A stretch of DNA of 64,000 bases from CAWUEZ02 sp963921355 (GCA_963921355.3 OZ001190.1:3348001-3412000); one strand, 5' to 3'. Shown: positions 1-8,999, counted from the stretch's first letter. Made by a program: numbers and translations. Notes: generated by a model not told the origin, from the letters alone.

Positions 1-234
1 GGGATTGCCCAGTCCGCTGCGGCATCCGTCGTCGACTGTCCGCTGGTGGACCTTCTGATCACTGGAACCCGAGTGCAACAGCGCTGCAGCGGAACGCTGA
101 TCATCGATCGCGCGGCGGTTCGGCGAGGGGGTTCACATGCGATCTGGTTGGACGGCGAGGCGGTCACGGTGGCGGTGGTCGAAGGTCGTCAACGCGACGG
201 CAGGCCGTGGGAAGGCGAATTCTCAGATGAATGA
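1..234 (+). CDS. comEC: ComEC/Rec2 competence protein, C-terminal end (partial)
   Basis: The frame is open from the first base and ends at a TGA at 232-234, so only the last 77 residues are present. They resemble the tail of the metallo-beta-lactamase-like periplasmic domain of ComEC, the inner-membrane DNA-uptake channel: a Cys-containing strand (RVQQRCSG), then LIIDRAAVRRGGSHAIWL, then a short basic end with RPWEGEF. In alphaproteobacteria comEC often lies next to lexA, and lexA follows here in the opposite orientation, which supports the call. No catalytic or membrane segment is inside the window, so the assignment rests on the tail pattern and gene order. Confidence 0.6.
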   Translation, partial: GIAQSAAASVVDCPLVDLLITGTRVQQRCSGTLIIDRAAVRRGGSHAIWLDGEAVTVAVVEGRQRDGRPWEGEFSDE

Positions 235-321
235 AATGATAAAGAACGAACTATAATTCGAACTTCCGAGAATCGGCTTTTAGCGGTATTCATCTAGGGG
301 GCGTAACTCTAGGGAGAGGCG

Positions 322-621
322 ATGATGCGGTTACCAGCGCGCGAATCTTCATTCGTGATCCTCGCCGACTCCGTGGCTGAGGTCGTTGGCAAGAAGCATT
401 TGGCTTATGTCGCGATCCGTCAGGCTGGCAAAGAGAACAATCCTTCGCGCGAGCGTTGGGCGTCGAATTTATTCAGTGAGATCTCTTTGGCGAACCGCAA
501 ACAGATCCGAACCACCGCGATTGACAAAGCGTATATCGAACGCGACAAGCGGCGCGCCGAGGATCGCCGGATGACCCAGCCGCAGAGCGTCGACTGGAAC
601 AGCCTTTTCGCCCGGGCTTGA
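322..621 (+). CDS. hypothetical protein, 99 residues
   Basis: The gene is not recognised. A short, soluble, charged protein starts at ATG 322 (or the adjacent ATG 325) after a GGGAGAGG ribosome-binding site. It has no signal peptide or membrane segment. The second half is rich in Arg, Lys and Glu (around residues 55-85, IERDKRRAEDRRM) and probably helical. It lies between comEC and lexA, convergent with lexA, and the hairpin at 645-665 separates the two. Upstream of it is a relatively AT-rich stretch (234-300) that could hold its promoter. The RBS and open frame make it a likely real gene; function cannot be inferred. Confidence 0.5.
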   Translation: MMRLPARESSFVILADSVAEVVGKKHLAYVAIRQAGKENNPSRERWASNLFSEISLANRKQIRTTAIDKAYIERDKRRAEDRRMTQPQSVDWNSLFARA

Positions 622-644
622 GAAACAGGCTCCTGGCGATCTCG

Positions 645-665
645 CCGGCCTCGTGGCGAGGCCGG
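645..665. terminator. stem-loop between convergent genes
   Basis: A perfect 9-bp stem, CCGGCCTCG and CGAGGCCGG, with a 3-nt loop lies directly between the stop of the small gene (621) and the stop of lexA (667). There is no long T-tract, but the convergent position suits a bidirectional terminator. Confidence 0.6.
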
Positions 666-666
666 T

Positions 667-1359
667 TCAGTAGGTTCGCATGAGGCCGATGAGTCGCCCC
701 TGGATGCGAACCCGATCGGGCCCGAATATCTGTGTTTTGTAGGTCGGATTGGCCGGCTCCAGGGCGACGGAGTTGCCCTTGCGTCGGAGCCGCTTGAGCG
801 TGGCCTCGCGCTCGTCGATCAGGGCTACGACGATCGTGCCGTTCTCCGCGGAATCGCAGCGTTTGATGATGACGGTATCGCCATCGTGGATGCCGGCCTC
901 CACCATGGAGTCCCCTGAGATTTCAAGGGCATAGTGTTCGCCCCCCGTGATCATGGAAGGCGGGACCGCTACCGTGGTGCTGGGGTCGCTGATCGCCTCA
1001 ATCGCCGTGCCGGCCGCGATCCGGCCATACAGAGGGAGTTCCAACGCTTCAGGCGCATTCGGCGCGGTGCTGGTATCGACACCGCGCAGCGGGAAGTTCC
1101 CAGGAATCACGTTCGGCGCAAAACCCTTGATGCCCGGCGTGTTGCTGTCTGGCAGCCGCACGACCTCCAGCGCCCGGGCCCGGTGCGCCAGCCGTCGGAT
1201 GAACCCGCGCTCCTCCAGGGCCGTAATCAGGCGGTGAATCCCTGATTTTGACTTCAGATCGAGAGCGTCCTTCATCTCGTCGAAAGAGGGGGAGACGCCA
1301 CTCTCTTCGAGCCGGCGATGAATGAACATGAGAAGTTCGTGCTGCTTCTTCGTAAGCAT
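667..1359 (-). CDS. lexA: LexA SOS repressor
   Basis: LexA represses SOS genes and cleaves itself when stimulated by RecA filaments. The start chosen is the ATG giving MLTKKQHELL, the classic LexA N-terminus, preceded by GAGGAA; the frame stays open further upstream but lacks family sequence. The N-terminal winged helix-turn-helix (about 1-65) is followed by the Ala-Gly cleavage site in GRIAAGTAI, the serine of the Ser-Lys dyad in SGDSMVEAG, and the lysine in the strand before LKRL. Length is 230 residues, usual for alphaproteobacterial LexA. It lies downstream of moeA on the same strand, with its own promoter region of about 150 bp containing SOS-like half-sites. Confidence 0.97.
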   Translation of the reverse strand: MLTKKQHELLMFIHRRLEESGVSPSFDEMKDALDLKSKSGIHRLITALEERGFIRRLAHRARALEVVRLPDSNTPGIKGFAPNVIPGNFPLRGVDTSTAPNAPEALELPLYGRIAAGTAIEAISDPSTTVAVPPSMITGGEHYALEISGDSMVEAGIHDGDTVIIKRCDSAENGTIVVALIDEREATLKRLRRKGNSVALEPANPTYKTQIFGPDRVRIQGRLIGLMRTY

Positions 1360-1417
1360 CGGTTCCTCGTCCGCTTCTTCACCCTTGCGGTACCGACGAG
1401 ATCGTCGATATCCATTG

Positions 1418-1457
1418 GAACAAAGGTGGTACAAACGCCGATGTTCTACTTTTGATC
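1418..1457 (-). promoter_or_regulatory. putative LexA-binding sites upstream of lexA
   Basis: Two GAAC/GTTC-type half-site pairs with 7-bp spacing occur 59-98 bp upstream of the lexA start: GAAC-N7-GTAC at 1418-1432 and GTTC-N7-GATC at 1443-1457. The alphaproteobacterial SOS box is a direct repeat of GTTC (or GAAC) with 7 bp between, so each site matches one half exactly and the other with one change. This fits autoregulation by LexA but is inference from pattern only. Confidence 0.5.
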
Positions 1458-1513
1458 TACTTTCAGGTCAAGTCCGACGGGCCAAGCGAACCGGCTACGC
1501 GCCCGCGAATCGC

Positions 1514-2767
1514 CTAGACAGAAAGGAATTCTCCTTGCAGCGGGAGGATGTCGACCAGATCGCCGGCGCGTCGACTCGGATCGTGCGGTGGACGCACGAT
1601 GAGGCTGTCGGCGCGCGCCAGACGGGACATCATCGAGCTGTCCTGACGCGGGAAAGGGGTCACCAGCCGTTGCCCATCCGCCGCGACCCGCTCGGTCGCA
1701 CGGACGTAATCCTGACGGCGGTCGTTTTCCGCGAGATCGGTCTCGAGAACCGCGGTTCGGGTCTGCAAGTCGCCGACTTCGAGCCCGAGCATGCGTTCGA
1801 GGGCCGGCCGCAAGAAGATCATCCCGCAGACCATCGTCGACACGGGATTGCCCGGTAGTCCCAGCATCGGCACGCCAAAGAACCGACCGAAAATCAGCGG
1901 CTTGCCGGGCCGCATGGCAATCCGCCAGAAGCTGACATCGAGCGCGTCCTGACCAAGCGCCCGATCGCCGAGTGCCTTCTGAACGAGGTCGTGGCGGCCG
2001 ACGGATGCACCGCCGGTCGTGACCAGCATATCGGTCCCTTTGGCGCCCGCCGCCAGTTGCCGCAAGGCGTCTTCGTCATCCGGCGCGATACCGAGATCAA
2101 TCGGCTCGCCACCGACCGCTCGCACCAGCGCGGCAAGCCCGAACGTGTTCGAAGAGAAGATCTTCTGCCCGTCATCCGCATCGCCGGGCCGGACAATCTC
2201 GTCCCCGGTCGACAGGATCGCCACCCGGGGGCGCCGATGCACGGTCAGCCAGGGCACGTTCATGGCGGCGGCCAGACCGACGTCTCGGGCGGTCAGTCGG
2301 CGGTTGGCGGGAATGCCAGTCTCGCCGGCCTGAAAGTCCAGGCCGGCGGGCCGAATATAGGTGCCGGGAGCGACCGCGTCGCGAATGGTGACCTGGGCGC
2401 CATCCTCCTCGGAGTCGGCGTCCACATCTTCCTGAATGACGATCGCATCGGCGCCATCCGGCACCGGGCCGCCGGTGAAGATCCGCACCGTCTGGCCGGC
2501 GCCGACGGTTCCGGCAAAACGATCGCCGGCGGGTGCGGCACCGATCCGTGTCAATCGGGTCGGTACGGTGGTGACATCGACGGACCGGACGGCGTATCCA
2601 TCCATCGCAGAGACCGCCACAGGCGGCTGGGTGCGGCGCGCCTGCACGGGCTCGGCGGTCACCCGGCCGAGGGCCTCGGTCAGCGAGACCGTTTCATGGG
2701 GCATCGGAGAGACGGCCGCGAGGATCCGCGCCCGCGCGTCGGCGACCAGCAGCAGGTCACTCGCCAC
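1514..2767 (-). CDS. moeA: Molybdopterin molybdenumtransferase MoeA
   Basis: MoeA inserts molybdate into adenylylated molybdopterin, the last step of molybdenum cofactor synthesis. Family marks include AMDGYAVRS near the N-terminus, EPVQARR, the LSTGDEIV region, TTGGASVGRHDLV and GLPGNPVSTMV. I start it at GTG 2767, giving VASDLLLVADA and 417 residues, the usual length; a longer upstream extension has no family character and would overlap moaC more. The 11-nt overlap with the moaC stop implies translational coupling. It is the last gene of the trpGDC-moaC-moeA operon. Confidence 0.95.
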   Translation of the reverse strand: MASDLLLVADARARILAAVSPMPHETVSLTEALGRVTAEPVQARRTQPPVAVSAMDGYAVRSVDVTTVPTRLTRIGAAPAGDRFAGTVGAGQTVRIFTGGPVPDGADAIVIQEDVDADSEEDGAQVTIRDAVAPGTYIRPAGLDFQAGETGIPANRRLTARDVGLAAAMNVPWLTVHRRPRVAILSTGDEIVRPGDADDGQKIFSSNTFGLAALVRAVGGEPIDLGIAPDDEDALRQLAAGAKGTDMLVTTGGASVGRHDLVQKALGDRALGQDALDVSFWRIAMRPGKPLIFGRFFGVPMLGLPGNPVSTMVCGMIFLRPALERMLGLEVGDLQTRTAVLETDLAENDRRQDYVRATERVAADGQRLVTPFPRQDSSMMSRLARADSLIVRPPHDPSRRAGDLVDILPLQGEFLSV

Positions 2768-3233
2768 GGTAGTCCCCGGACTTGCCACCGGACTTCGAAA
2801 CCAGCCGCACATCCCCGATCTGCATGGCGCGATCGACCGCTTTGGCCATGTCGTAGACCGTCAACGCCGCCACGGACACCGCGGTCAGCGCCTCCATCTC
2901 GACGCCGGTGCGTCCCTTCAGCTTGCAGGTCGCCTCGATGTCGACGGCGTTGCGTGTTTCATCCACCGTCAGGTCGACGGTGACCGATGACAGCGCCAGC
3001 GGGTGACAGAGCGGGATCAGATCGGGCGTCTTCTTCGCCGCCATGATTCCGGCGAGCCGGGCGACCGCCAGCACATCTCCCTTCTTCAGTCCTCCGTCCC
3101 TGATCAGACGGATGGTCTCCGGAGCGGCAAAAACCGATCCCCGGGCGACAGCAACCCGTTCCGTTTCCGCCTTGTCGCCGACATCGACCATGCGGGCGCG
3201 GCCGGCCTCGTCAAAATGCGTGAAGTCCGTCAT
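2757..3233 (-). CDS. moaC: Cyclic pyranopterin monophosphate synthase MoaC
   Basis: MoaC converts the MoaA product (3',8-cyclo-GTP) to cyclic pyranopterin monophosphate in molybdenum cofactor synthesis. The 158-residue protein has the MoaC hallmarks MVDVGDKAETERVAVA at the N-terminus, KKTPDLIPLCHPLALS, and the helix with GVEMEALTAVSVAALTVYDM. It begins 15 bp downstream of trpC and overlaps moeA, so it is co-transcribed with the tryptophan genes, a common alphaproteobacterial arrangement. Confidence 0.97.
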   Translation of the reverse strand: MTDFTHFDEAGRARMVDVGDKAETERVAVARGSVFAAPETIRLIRDGGLKKGDVLAVARLAGIMAAKKTPDLIPLCHPLALSSVTVDLTVDETRNAVDIEATCKLKGRTGVEMEALTAVSVAALTVYDMAKAVDRAMQIGDVRLVSKSGGKSGDYRGE

Positions 3234-3248
3234 GGGTCTCCGGTCCGA

Positions 3249-4058
3249 TCAGGCGACCGCGGGCAGCGGGTCCGACAGCAGGGCTCGTGTGGCCGCCTCA
3301 ACGTCCTGCTGTCGCATCAGCGATTCACCGATCAGGAAACAGCGCGCACCGATCCGAGCCATCCTGGCCAGATCGCCCGGCTCGAAAAGGCCGCTCTCCG
3401 AGATCAATGTCCGCCCGGCCGGAACCCGCTCCGCCAGCAACTCGGTGGTGGCAAGGTCGGTGGTCATGGTCTTCAGGTTGCGGTTATTGACACCGATCAG
3501 TGGGGAGGACAGGGCGAGGGCGCGTTCCAACTCCTCGCCGTCATGGACCTCGATCAGCACATCCATACCGAGGTCGACGGCGGTTTGTTCGAGGTCCCGT
3601 GCGAGACCGTCGTCCAGGGCCGCCATGATCAACAGGATGCAGTCGGCACCCATGGCGCGGGCTTCGGCGATCTGCCAGGGGTCGAGCATGAAATCCTTGC
3701 GCAGGACGGGAAGATCAACCGCGCCCCGTGCCGCGACCAGATAGGCATCGGCCCCCTGGAAGTACCGCTCGTCGGTCAGAACCGAAAGGCATGTTGCCCC
3801 GCCCCTGGCATAGGCGGCGGCCAGTGACGGCGGGTCGAAATCGGCCCGGATCAGCCCCTTGGATGGCGAGGCCTTCTTGATCTCGGCGATCAGCCCGTAA
3901 CCGGTGCGGGCAGCGCGGGCGAGGGCGGTCGCGAAACCACGCGGCGGCGCCGCCTGTCTGACGGCGTCGTCAAGGTCAGACCATGGACGTTCGGCCTTTC
4001 GGGTCCGGATTTCGCCGCGCTTGTGTTCGCAGATTTCGGCCAGGACGTCGCGGGCCAT
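3249..4058 (-). CDS. trpC: Indole-3-glycerol phosphate synthase TrpC
   Basis: TrpC closes the indole ring of indole-3-glycerol phosphate in tryptophan synthesis. The 269-residue TIM barrel shows IAEIKKASPSKG with the catalytic Lys, VLRKDFMLDPWQIAEARAMG with the second Lys, IEVHDGEELERAL, GVNNRNLKT, and the phosphate-binding SESGLF and GESLMR. Its ATG overlaps the trpD stop as TGATG, indicating coupled translation. It is monofunctional: there is no PRAI (TrpF) domain, as usual in alphaproteobacteria. Confidence 0.97.
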   Translation of the reverse strand: MARDVLAEICEHKRGEIRTRKAERPWSDLDDAVRQAAPPRGFATALARAARTGYGLIAEIKKASPSKGLIRADFDPPSLAAAYARGGATCLSVLTDERYFQGADAYLVAARGAVDLPVLRKDFMLDPWQIAEARAMGADCILLIMAALDDGLARDLEQTAVDLGMDVLIEVHDGEELERALALSSPLIGVNNRNLKTMTTDLATTELLAERVPAGRTLISESGLFEPGDLARMARIGARCFLIGESLMRQQDVEAATRALLSDPLPAVA

Positions 4059-5092
4059 CAGTCGGTCCCCCGGTTGGTGATGTCGACCAATGCCTCCAGT
4101 TTGGCGGCCGCACGCCCGCTGTCGATGCTCTCGGCGGCGACCGCCACTCCGTCCGTTAAGGTGTCGATCTTACCGTCAACGATCAGGGCGCCGGCGGCGT
4201 TCAGCAGCACGATGTTGCGGTACCGGCCGGTCTCGCCGCCCAGCAGCCGCCGCAACGCCTCGGCGTTGTACTCCGGATCGCCGCCGCGTACCGCTTCGAT
4301 CGGCGCTCGGGGGAGGCCGGCATCCTCGGGAACCACCTCGAAGGTCTCAACTGTTCCGTCTTTCAGCGAGGCGACGGTGGTGGTTCCCGCCAGGGTCATT
4401 TCATCGAGTCCGTCGCCATGGACAACCCAGGCCCGGGTCGAACCCAGCTTGCCGAGGGTTTCGGCCATCGGCACGACCCAGGGCTTGGCGAAGACGCCGA
4501 CGAGTTGCTTCTCCACCGAGCCCGGGTTGGAGAGCGGACCGAGCAGATTGAAGATTGTGCGGGTGCCGAGCTCGACCCGCGGACCTGCGACATGGCGCAT
4601 CGCGCTGTGGTGGCGTGGCGCACTGAAGAAACAGATGCCGATCTCATCCAGTGCCGCCTTCACCAGGCTCATGTCGCAGTCGATGTTGACCCCGAGATGG
4701 GACAGCACGTCAGCCGCCCCGGTGCGCGAGGACAGCGCCCGGTTGCCGTGCTTGGCGACCACCACACCTGCGCCGGCGAGCACGAAGGACGCCGCGGTCG
4801 AGACGTTATACGTCTTCGCTCCGTCGCCGCCGGTCCCGACATTATCCATGGCCCCCGCCGGTGCCTCGATCTTCAGGGCCTTGGCCCGCATCGTTCGCGC
4901 GGCACCGGTGATCTCGTCAACGGTCTCGCCGCGGACCCGCAGGCTCATCAGGAATCCGCCGACCTGCGCGGGCGTCGCGTTACCGGACATGATGATGTCG
5001 AACGCTGTCTCGGCCTCGGATTCCGAGAGCGTGCGCCCGTCGGCGACATGGGCAATCAACGCCTTCATGTCTTGAATGTCGCCGCCGGTCAT
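4058..5092 (-). CDS. trpD: Anthranilate phosphoribosyltransferase TrpD
   Basis: TrpD transfers phosphoribosyl from PRPP to anthranilate. The 344-residue protein carries the PRPP/Mg site DNVGTGGDGAKTYNVSTAAS near residue 83, the KHGNRALSSRTGAADVLSHLG stretch, and the GLDEM region. The start is ATG 5092, overlapping the trpG stop as ATGA; a second Met at residue 9 is possible. It is preceded by trpG and followed by trpC. Confidence 0.97.
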   Translation of the reverse strand: MTGGDIQDMKALIAHVADGRTLSESEAETAFDIIMSGNATPAQVGGFLMSLRVRGETVDEITGAARTMRAKALKIEAPAGAMDNVGTGGDGAKTYNVSTAASFVLAGAGVVVAKHGNRALSSRTGAADVLSHLGVNIDCDMSLVKAALDEIGICFFSAPRHHSAMRHVAGPRVELGTRTIFNLLGPLSNPGSVEKQLVGVFAKPWVVPMAETLGKLGSTRAWVVHGDGLDEMTLAGTTTVASLKDGTVETFEVVPEDAGLPRAPIEAVRGGDPEYNAEALRRLLGGETGRYRNIVLLNAAGALIVDGKIDTLTDGVAVAAESIDSGRAAAKLEALVDITNRGTD

Positions 5093-5721
5093 GTCCCGGT
5101 CCTCTTCAGCCGACCCTCGATCTCCTCGATGGGTTGGATCGGTGCACCATTGAAACCGGCCAGCGTCAGGAAGTTGGCGAGCAGCCGATGTCCGAACTGC
5201 GAGGCGATGCTCTCGGGGTGGAACTGCACGCCGTAGCAGGGGTAGTCGCGGTGCTTGAGCCCCATGACGATCCCGTCATCGGTCCAGGCGGTCTTTTCCA
5301 GGATCTCCGGCCATCCCTGATCCGTGACCACCAGCGAGTGATACCGCGTGACTTCGAACGGCGAGTCGAGGCCGGCAAAGACACCGGATCTGTCGTGGTG
5401 CACGGACGAGACCTTGCCATGCATCGGCACCGGTGCCCGGGAGACGGTCCCGCCATAGACCTGGCCCATGGTCTGGTGGCCAAGACAGACCCCCAGCATG
5501 GGAATTGTGGGCGCACAGCGCTCGACCAGCTCCAGGCAGATCCCGGCCCGATCGGGGTCGCAGGGCCCCGGGGAGATCACGATTCCCTGGGGATCCATGG
5601 CCACGACCTCATCGACCGTGACCTTGTCATTCCGCCGGACCTCGAAGCGCGCCCCCAATTCACCGAGGAAATGATAGAGGTTGTAGGTGAAGCTGTCGTA
5701 GTTATCGATCAGAAGAAACAT
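5089..5721 (-). CDS. trpG: Anthranilate synthase component II (glutamine amidotransferase) TrpG
   Basis: TrpG supplies ammonia from glutamine to anthranilate synthase component I. The 210-residue class I amidotransferase shows IDNYDSFTYNL at the N-terminus, the oxyanion region SPGPCDPDRAG, the nucleophile Cys in GVCLGHQTMGQ, and the His-Glu pair in VQFHPESIAS. It is the first gene of the operon inside the window; trpE, which usually lies upstream, is not adjacent. A divergent gene starts 89 bp away, so the promoter lies in 5722-5810. Confidence 0.97.
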   Translation of the reverse strand: MFLLIDNYDSFTYNLYHFLGELGARFEVRRNDKVTVDEVVAMDPQGIVISPGPCDPDRAGICLELVERCAPTIPMLGVCLGHQTMGQVYGGTVSRAPVPMHGKVSSVHHDRSGVFAGLDSPFEVTRYHSLVVTDQGWPEILEKTAWTDDGIVMGLKHRDYPCYGVQFHPESIASQFGHRLLANFLTLAGFNGAPIQPIEEIEGRLKRTGT

Positions 5722-5810
5722 ATCAAACGGTTGGCAGAGTTTGTTTATGTGGCGCCGTAGCCACTCCGTGCTACCTTATCAACCCCCGAACCGGCAGAGA
5801 AGCGGCTAGC

Positions 5811-6926
5811 ATGGCGGCGCGCCCAAAGAGTTCAAGACAGCGTGCGACCCCAGGGGCTCGACCGGTGGTTCGCGGCGCTCTGCTTGGCCTCGGCGCCGTC
5901 GGGTTGTTTGTGGCCGGTCTCGGGATCGGCGCCTGGCTGGCCGATCGGCCGGCCGACGCGCCAGTGACGCCCGTGCGGACGATCGCGAAGGCAAAGGACC
6001 CCTCAGCCGGGTCGGTGCCGCTGCCGAAGATGACGGCCCCGTCGCCGGCGGGCAGCCGCGCAGCGGTGCCAAGCGGACAGGCGTCGGATTCCCCGAAAAG
6101 AGCCGCCGCTGACCCGGGTTCAACCACCGGGAGCCAAGGGACCTCGGCTCCTGTGGTTTCCGCGCGGCCCTCCGATGATCTGCCCGCGTGGCGCCGGCAT
6201 GCCGTGCCGGTCGATGCGCCGGCCGGTGCCCCGATGATCGCCATCGTGCTCGACGACCTGGGGATCGACCGCCGGCGATCGGCCCGGGCGGTCGCGCTTC
6301 CGGCGCCACTGACCCTCGCGTATCTGCCCTACGCCGACAATCTCGGGGAGCAGACGGCCGCGGCGCGGGCCGGCGGGCACGAGCTGTTGCTTCACATGCC
6401 GATGCAGCCGCACGGCCACAATTCCGATCCGGGTCCGAACGTGCTCGACATGCGGCTCGGGGCGCAGGCCGTGGCCGACCGGCTGGCCTGGAACCTCGCG
6501 CGGTTTGAGGGCTATGTCGGGATCAACAATCACATGGGCAGTCTCTTCACCGAGAGCAGCGACGGCATGCGGATCGTCAGCGATGTATTGCGCAAGCGGG
6601 GCCTCATGCTGCTGGACAGTCTGACCTCTCCCAACAGCGTCGCTCTGGAAGTGGCCAGCGGGCTCGGTGTGGCAGCGACCGCCCGGGACGTCTTTCTGGA
6701 CAACACCGACACCGCGGCAGAGGTGGTGTTGCGGTTGGCGCAGACCGAGCGCGTCGCCCGGCAGACCGGTACGGCCATCGCCATAGGTCATCCGCGGGAT
6801 GCGACCTTGAACGTGCTCGCGGTGTGGATCGGCAAGGCGCGGGACGCCGGTTTCGTGCTTGTGCCGCTGACGACGGTCCTGCAGGAACGCCGTTCGGGCA
6901 TCCGCCAGCAGGCAAGCCGGCAATGA
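5811..6926 (+). CDS. Divergent polysaccharide deacetylase family protein (YibQ type)
   Basis: This is an envelope protein with a short basic N-terminus, one membrane anchor (about residues 22-44) and a low-complexity Pro/Ala/Ser linker to about 130. The NodB-fold domain then starts with IAIVLDDLGIDRRRS and continues with LAYLPYADN, ELLLHMPMQPHG and GINNHMGSLFT. These fit the divergent polysaccharide deacetylase family (YibQ, PF04748), whose members usually sit near peptidoglycan hydrolase genes. Substrate is unknown. It is divergent from trpG, and its stop overlaps the start of the next gene as ATGA. Confidence 0.85.
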   Translation: MAARPKSSRQRATPGARPVVRGALLGLGAVGLFVAGLGIGAWLADRPADAPVTPVRTIAKAKDPSAGSVPLPKMTAPSPAGSRAAVPSGQASDSPKRAAADPGSTTGSQGTSAPVVSARPSDDLPAWRRHAVPVDAPAGAPMIAIVLDDLGIDRRRSARAVALPAPLTLAYLPYADNLGEQTAAARAGGHELLLHMPMQPHGHNSDPGPNVLDMRLGAQAVADRLAWNLARFEGYVGINNHMGSLFTESSDGMRIVSDVLRKRGLMLLDSLTSPNSVALEVASGLGVAATARDVFLDNTDTAAEVVLRLAQTERVARQTGTAIAIGHPRDATLNVLAVWIGKARDAGFVLVPLTTVLQERRSGIRQQASRQ

Positions 6927-7390
6927 GCGATGATGTCACCTGGCGCTGGCACCGTTGGGACCAGCTCGATCGTGACCAGGTTCACGCCATGCTGAAGGCG
7001 CGTGTCGACGTCTTCATCGTCGAGCAGGCGTGTACCTATCCCGAGATCGACGGCAAAGACCCGCAGGCGTGGCATTTGTTCGGGTACGAAGGGCACCCGA
7101 GCGACGGTGTCCTGCTGGCCTATGCTCGGCTGCTCGCCCCAGGCGAACACTATGCGGAGCCGGCGCTCGGAAGGATCCTGACGACACCGGCGGGACGTGG
7201 CCGCGGGCTTGCCCGGCCCCTCATGGAGGAATGCCACAGGTTCTCTCTGGCCCGCTTTGGAACCGGGGCCATCCGCCTGAACGGCCAGGGCTATCTGAAA
7301 CCGTTCTACGAGAGCTTGGGATACCAGGCGGTCCGTGGGCCCTACGATGAAGACGGGATCGAGCATTGGGAGCTTCTCAAGGAAGCTTGA
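6923..7390 (+). CDS. ElaA-family GNAT N-acetyltransferase
   Basis: A 155-residue cytosolic acetyltransferase of the ElaA type. It shows WRWHRWDQLDRDQVHAMLKA and RVDVFIVEQACTYPEIDGKD at the N-terminus, the acetyl-CoA loop GRILTTPAGRGRGLARPLM, and the C-terminal LNGQGYLKPFYESLGYQ. The start is the ATG overlapping the previous stop (ATGA); a longer frame starting at 6824 lies inside the upstream gene and has no family similarity. The acceptor is unknown. Co-transcription with the deacetylase gene is likely. Confidence 0.88.
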   Translation: MSDDVTWRWHRWDQLDRDQVHAMLKARVDVFIVEQACTYPEIDGKDPQAWHLFGYEGHPSDGVLLAYARLLAPGEHYAEPALGRILTTPAGRGRGLARPLMEECHRFSLARFGTGAIRLNGQGYLKPFYESLGYQAVRGPYDEDGIEHWELLKEA

Positions 7391-7427
7391 GGTCAGCGGC
7401 GGACGACCGGATAGGTGAGCAGCGGTG

Positions 7428-8171
7428 ATGGAAACCGCTGACCTGATGCTGGTTGCCGGCGTGCTGCTGTTGGCGGGCATGGTGAAGGGGGTGGTCGGCC
7501 TCGGGTTGCCGACCGTGACCCTGGCGGTGCTGACGCCGACCCTGGGCCTCGCCGAGGCCATGGCGGCCATGCTGTTGCCGTCGTTCCTTACCAACCTTCA
7601 GCAGGCGCTGTCCGGCGGTGGCGTCGGGCCGATGTTGCGCCGGTTCTGGCCGTTTCTGACCGCCGTTGCGCTGGGGACGCTGCTGACGGGCAATGCCGTC
7701 GGCGCCATCGCGACGGCGACCCTGGTGATGGTTCTGGGGGCCAGCATTGCGCTGTATGCCGCGCTTGGGCTGTTGACGCCGCAATGGCCGCATCCCGGTC
7801 GCCATGAGGTCTGGCTCGGACCGGCCAGCGGCCTTGCAACCGGCGCCCTGACCGGCATGACCGGCTCGTTCGTGATCCCGTCGGTGCCCTATCTCCAGGC
7901 CTTGAATCTCGGCCGGGACCGATTGGTTCAGATGATGGGCGCGACGTTCACGGTGGCGACGGTGGCCCTGGCGGCAGCCCTCGGCGGTTATGGTCTGGTG
8001 CCCCAGGGCGGCCTGGTCAGCTCGGCGGTTGGGGTGATTCCGGCTTTCGTCGGTGTGGAAATCGGCCGGCGGGTGCGTCATCGCCTACCGGAACTGGTAT
8101 TCCGGCGGGTCCTGTTCCTATCGCTTCTGGCGATGGGTCTGTGGATGATCTGGCGTCAGGTGGCGGGGTAG
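7428..8171 (+). CDS. Sulfite exporter TauE/SafE family permease
   Basis: The protein is an integral membrane protein of about 247 residues, with around eight hydrophobic segments in two related halves, typical of the TauE/SafE (DUF81) family. The N-terminal GMVKGVVGLGLPTVTLAVL and the second-half GALTGMTGSFVIPSVPYLQAL are family motifs. Members are thought to export sulfite, sulfoacetate or other organic anions; no neighbour fixes the substrate. The start is ATG 7428; a GTG directly before it at 7425 is also possible. Confidence 0.9.
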   Translation: METADLMLVAGVLLLAGMVKGVVGLGLPTVTLAVLTPTLGLAEAMAAMLLPSFLTNLQQALSGGGVGPMLRRFWPFLTAVALGTLLTGNAVGAIATATLVMVLGASIALYAALGLLTPQWPHPGRHEVWLGPASGLATGALTGMTGSFVIPSVPYLQALNLGRDRLVQMMGATFTVATVALAAALGGYGLVPQGGLVSSAVGVIPAFVGVEIGRRVRHRLPELVFRRVLFLSLLAMGLWMIWRQVAG

Positions 8172-8219
8172 CGGATCTGCTCTAGGCTCGGGGCGGGCAA
8201 TTGGCTAGCGTCTGTCGCC

Positions 8220-8954
8220 ATGACCGACACCATGTACTCCGACGCCCCCGTCGCCGCTCCGAACATTCCGCTGCCCGTCGAGCCATCGAACCCGGTGGAG
8301 CGGGCCGTCGGCCAACGCCGTTCCGTGCGCGCCTTCCTGCCCGACCCGGTCCCGCGCGAGACCGTCGAGCGGATCCTGCAGATCGCCGCCCGCGCGCCGT
8401 CTGGCACCAACATGCAGCCGTGGAAGGTTCACGTCCTCACCGGCGCTGCCAAGGGGCGGTTGTCGAGCGCCATCCTGCAGGCCTTTGACGGCGAGGAAAC
8501 CCATGAGGGCGAATGGGCTTACTATCCGAAGAAGTTCCGCGACCCGTATCTGGCGCGCCGCCGCAAGGTCGGGTGGGATCTTTACGGCCTGCTCGGGATC
8601 ACCAAGGGCGATTTCGAACGTACCCACGCCCAGCACGGCAGGAACTACACCTTCTTCGATGCCCCGGTCGGCCTGGTCTTTCTGGTCGACCGGGATCTGG
8701 AGATCGGGTCCTGGCTCGACTACGGGATGTTCCTCCAGAACGTGATGGTTCTGGCCCGGGCCCACGGTCTCGAGACCTGCCCACAGGCGGCCTTCGCGCC
8801 CTATCACACGGTCATCCGGCGCGAGCTCGGTCTCTCCGACACCGAAGCGGTGGTGTGCGGCATGTCGCTCGGCTATGCCGACTGGTCGAAGGTAGAGAAT
8901 ACGCTGCTCACCGAGCGCGCGCCGTTGAGCGATTTCGCCACGTTCCACGACTGA
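8220..8954 (+). CDS. Nitroreductase family flavoprotein
   Basis: A 244-residue FMN-dependent oxidoreductase. The FMN-binding motif RRSVRAFLPDPVPRET and IAARAPSGTNMQPWKVHV lie near residues 35-75, and the C-terminal GLETCPQAAF and VVCGMSLGYAD are typical. Members reduce nitroaromatics, quinones or enones with NAD(P)H; the substrate is not predictable. It starts the plus-strand run leading into a catabolic cluster and could belong to it, the gap to the next gene being 45 bp. Confidence 0.9.
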   Translation: MTDTMYSDAPVAAPNIPLPVEPSNPVERAVGQRRSVRAFLPDPVPRETVERILQIAARAPSGTNMQPWKVHVLTGAAKGRLSSAILQAFDGEETHEGEWAYYPKKFRDPYLARRRKVGWDLYGLLGITKGDFERTHAQHGRNYTFFDAPVGLVFLVDRDLEIGSWLDYGMFLQNVMVLARAHGLETCPQAAFAPYHTVIRRELGLSDTEAVVCGMSLGYADWSKVENTLLTERAPLSDFATFHD

Positions 8955-8999
8955 TCTGTCGTTATGGCCAGCGCTCAACGCCGGCGGGGGGAGGTAAGC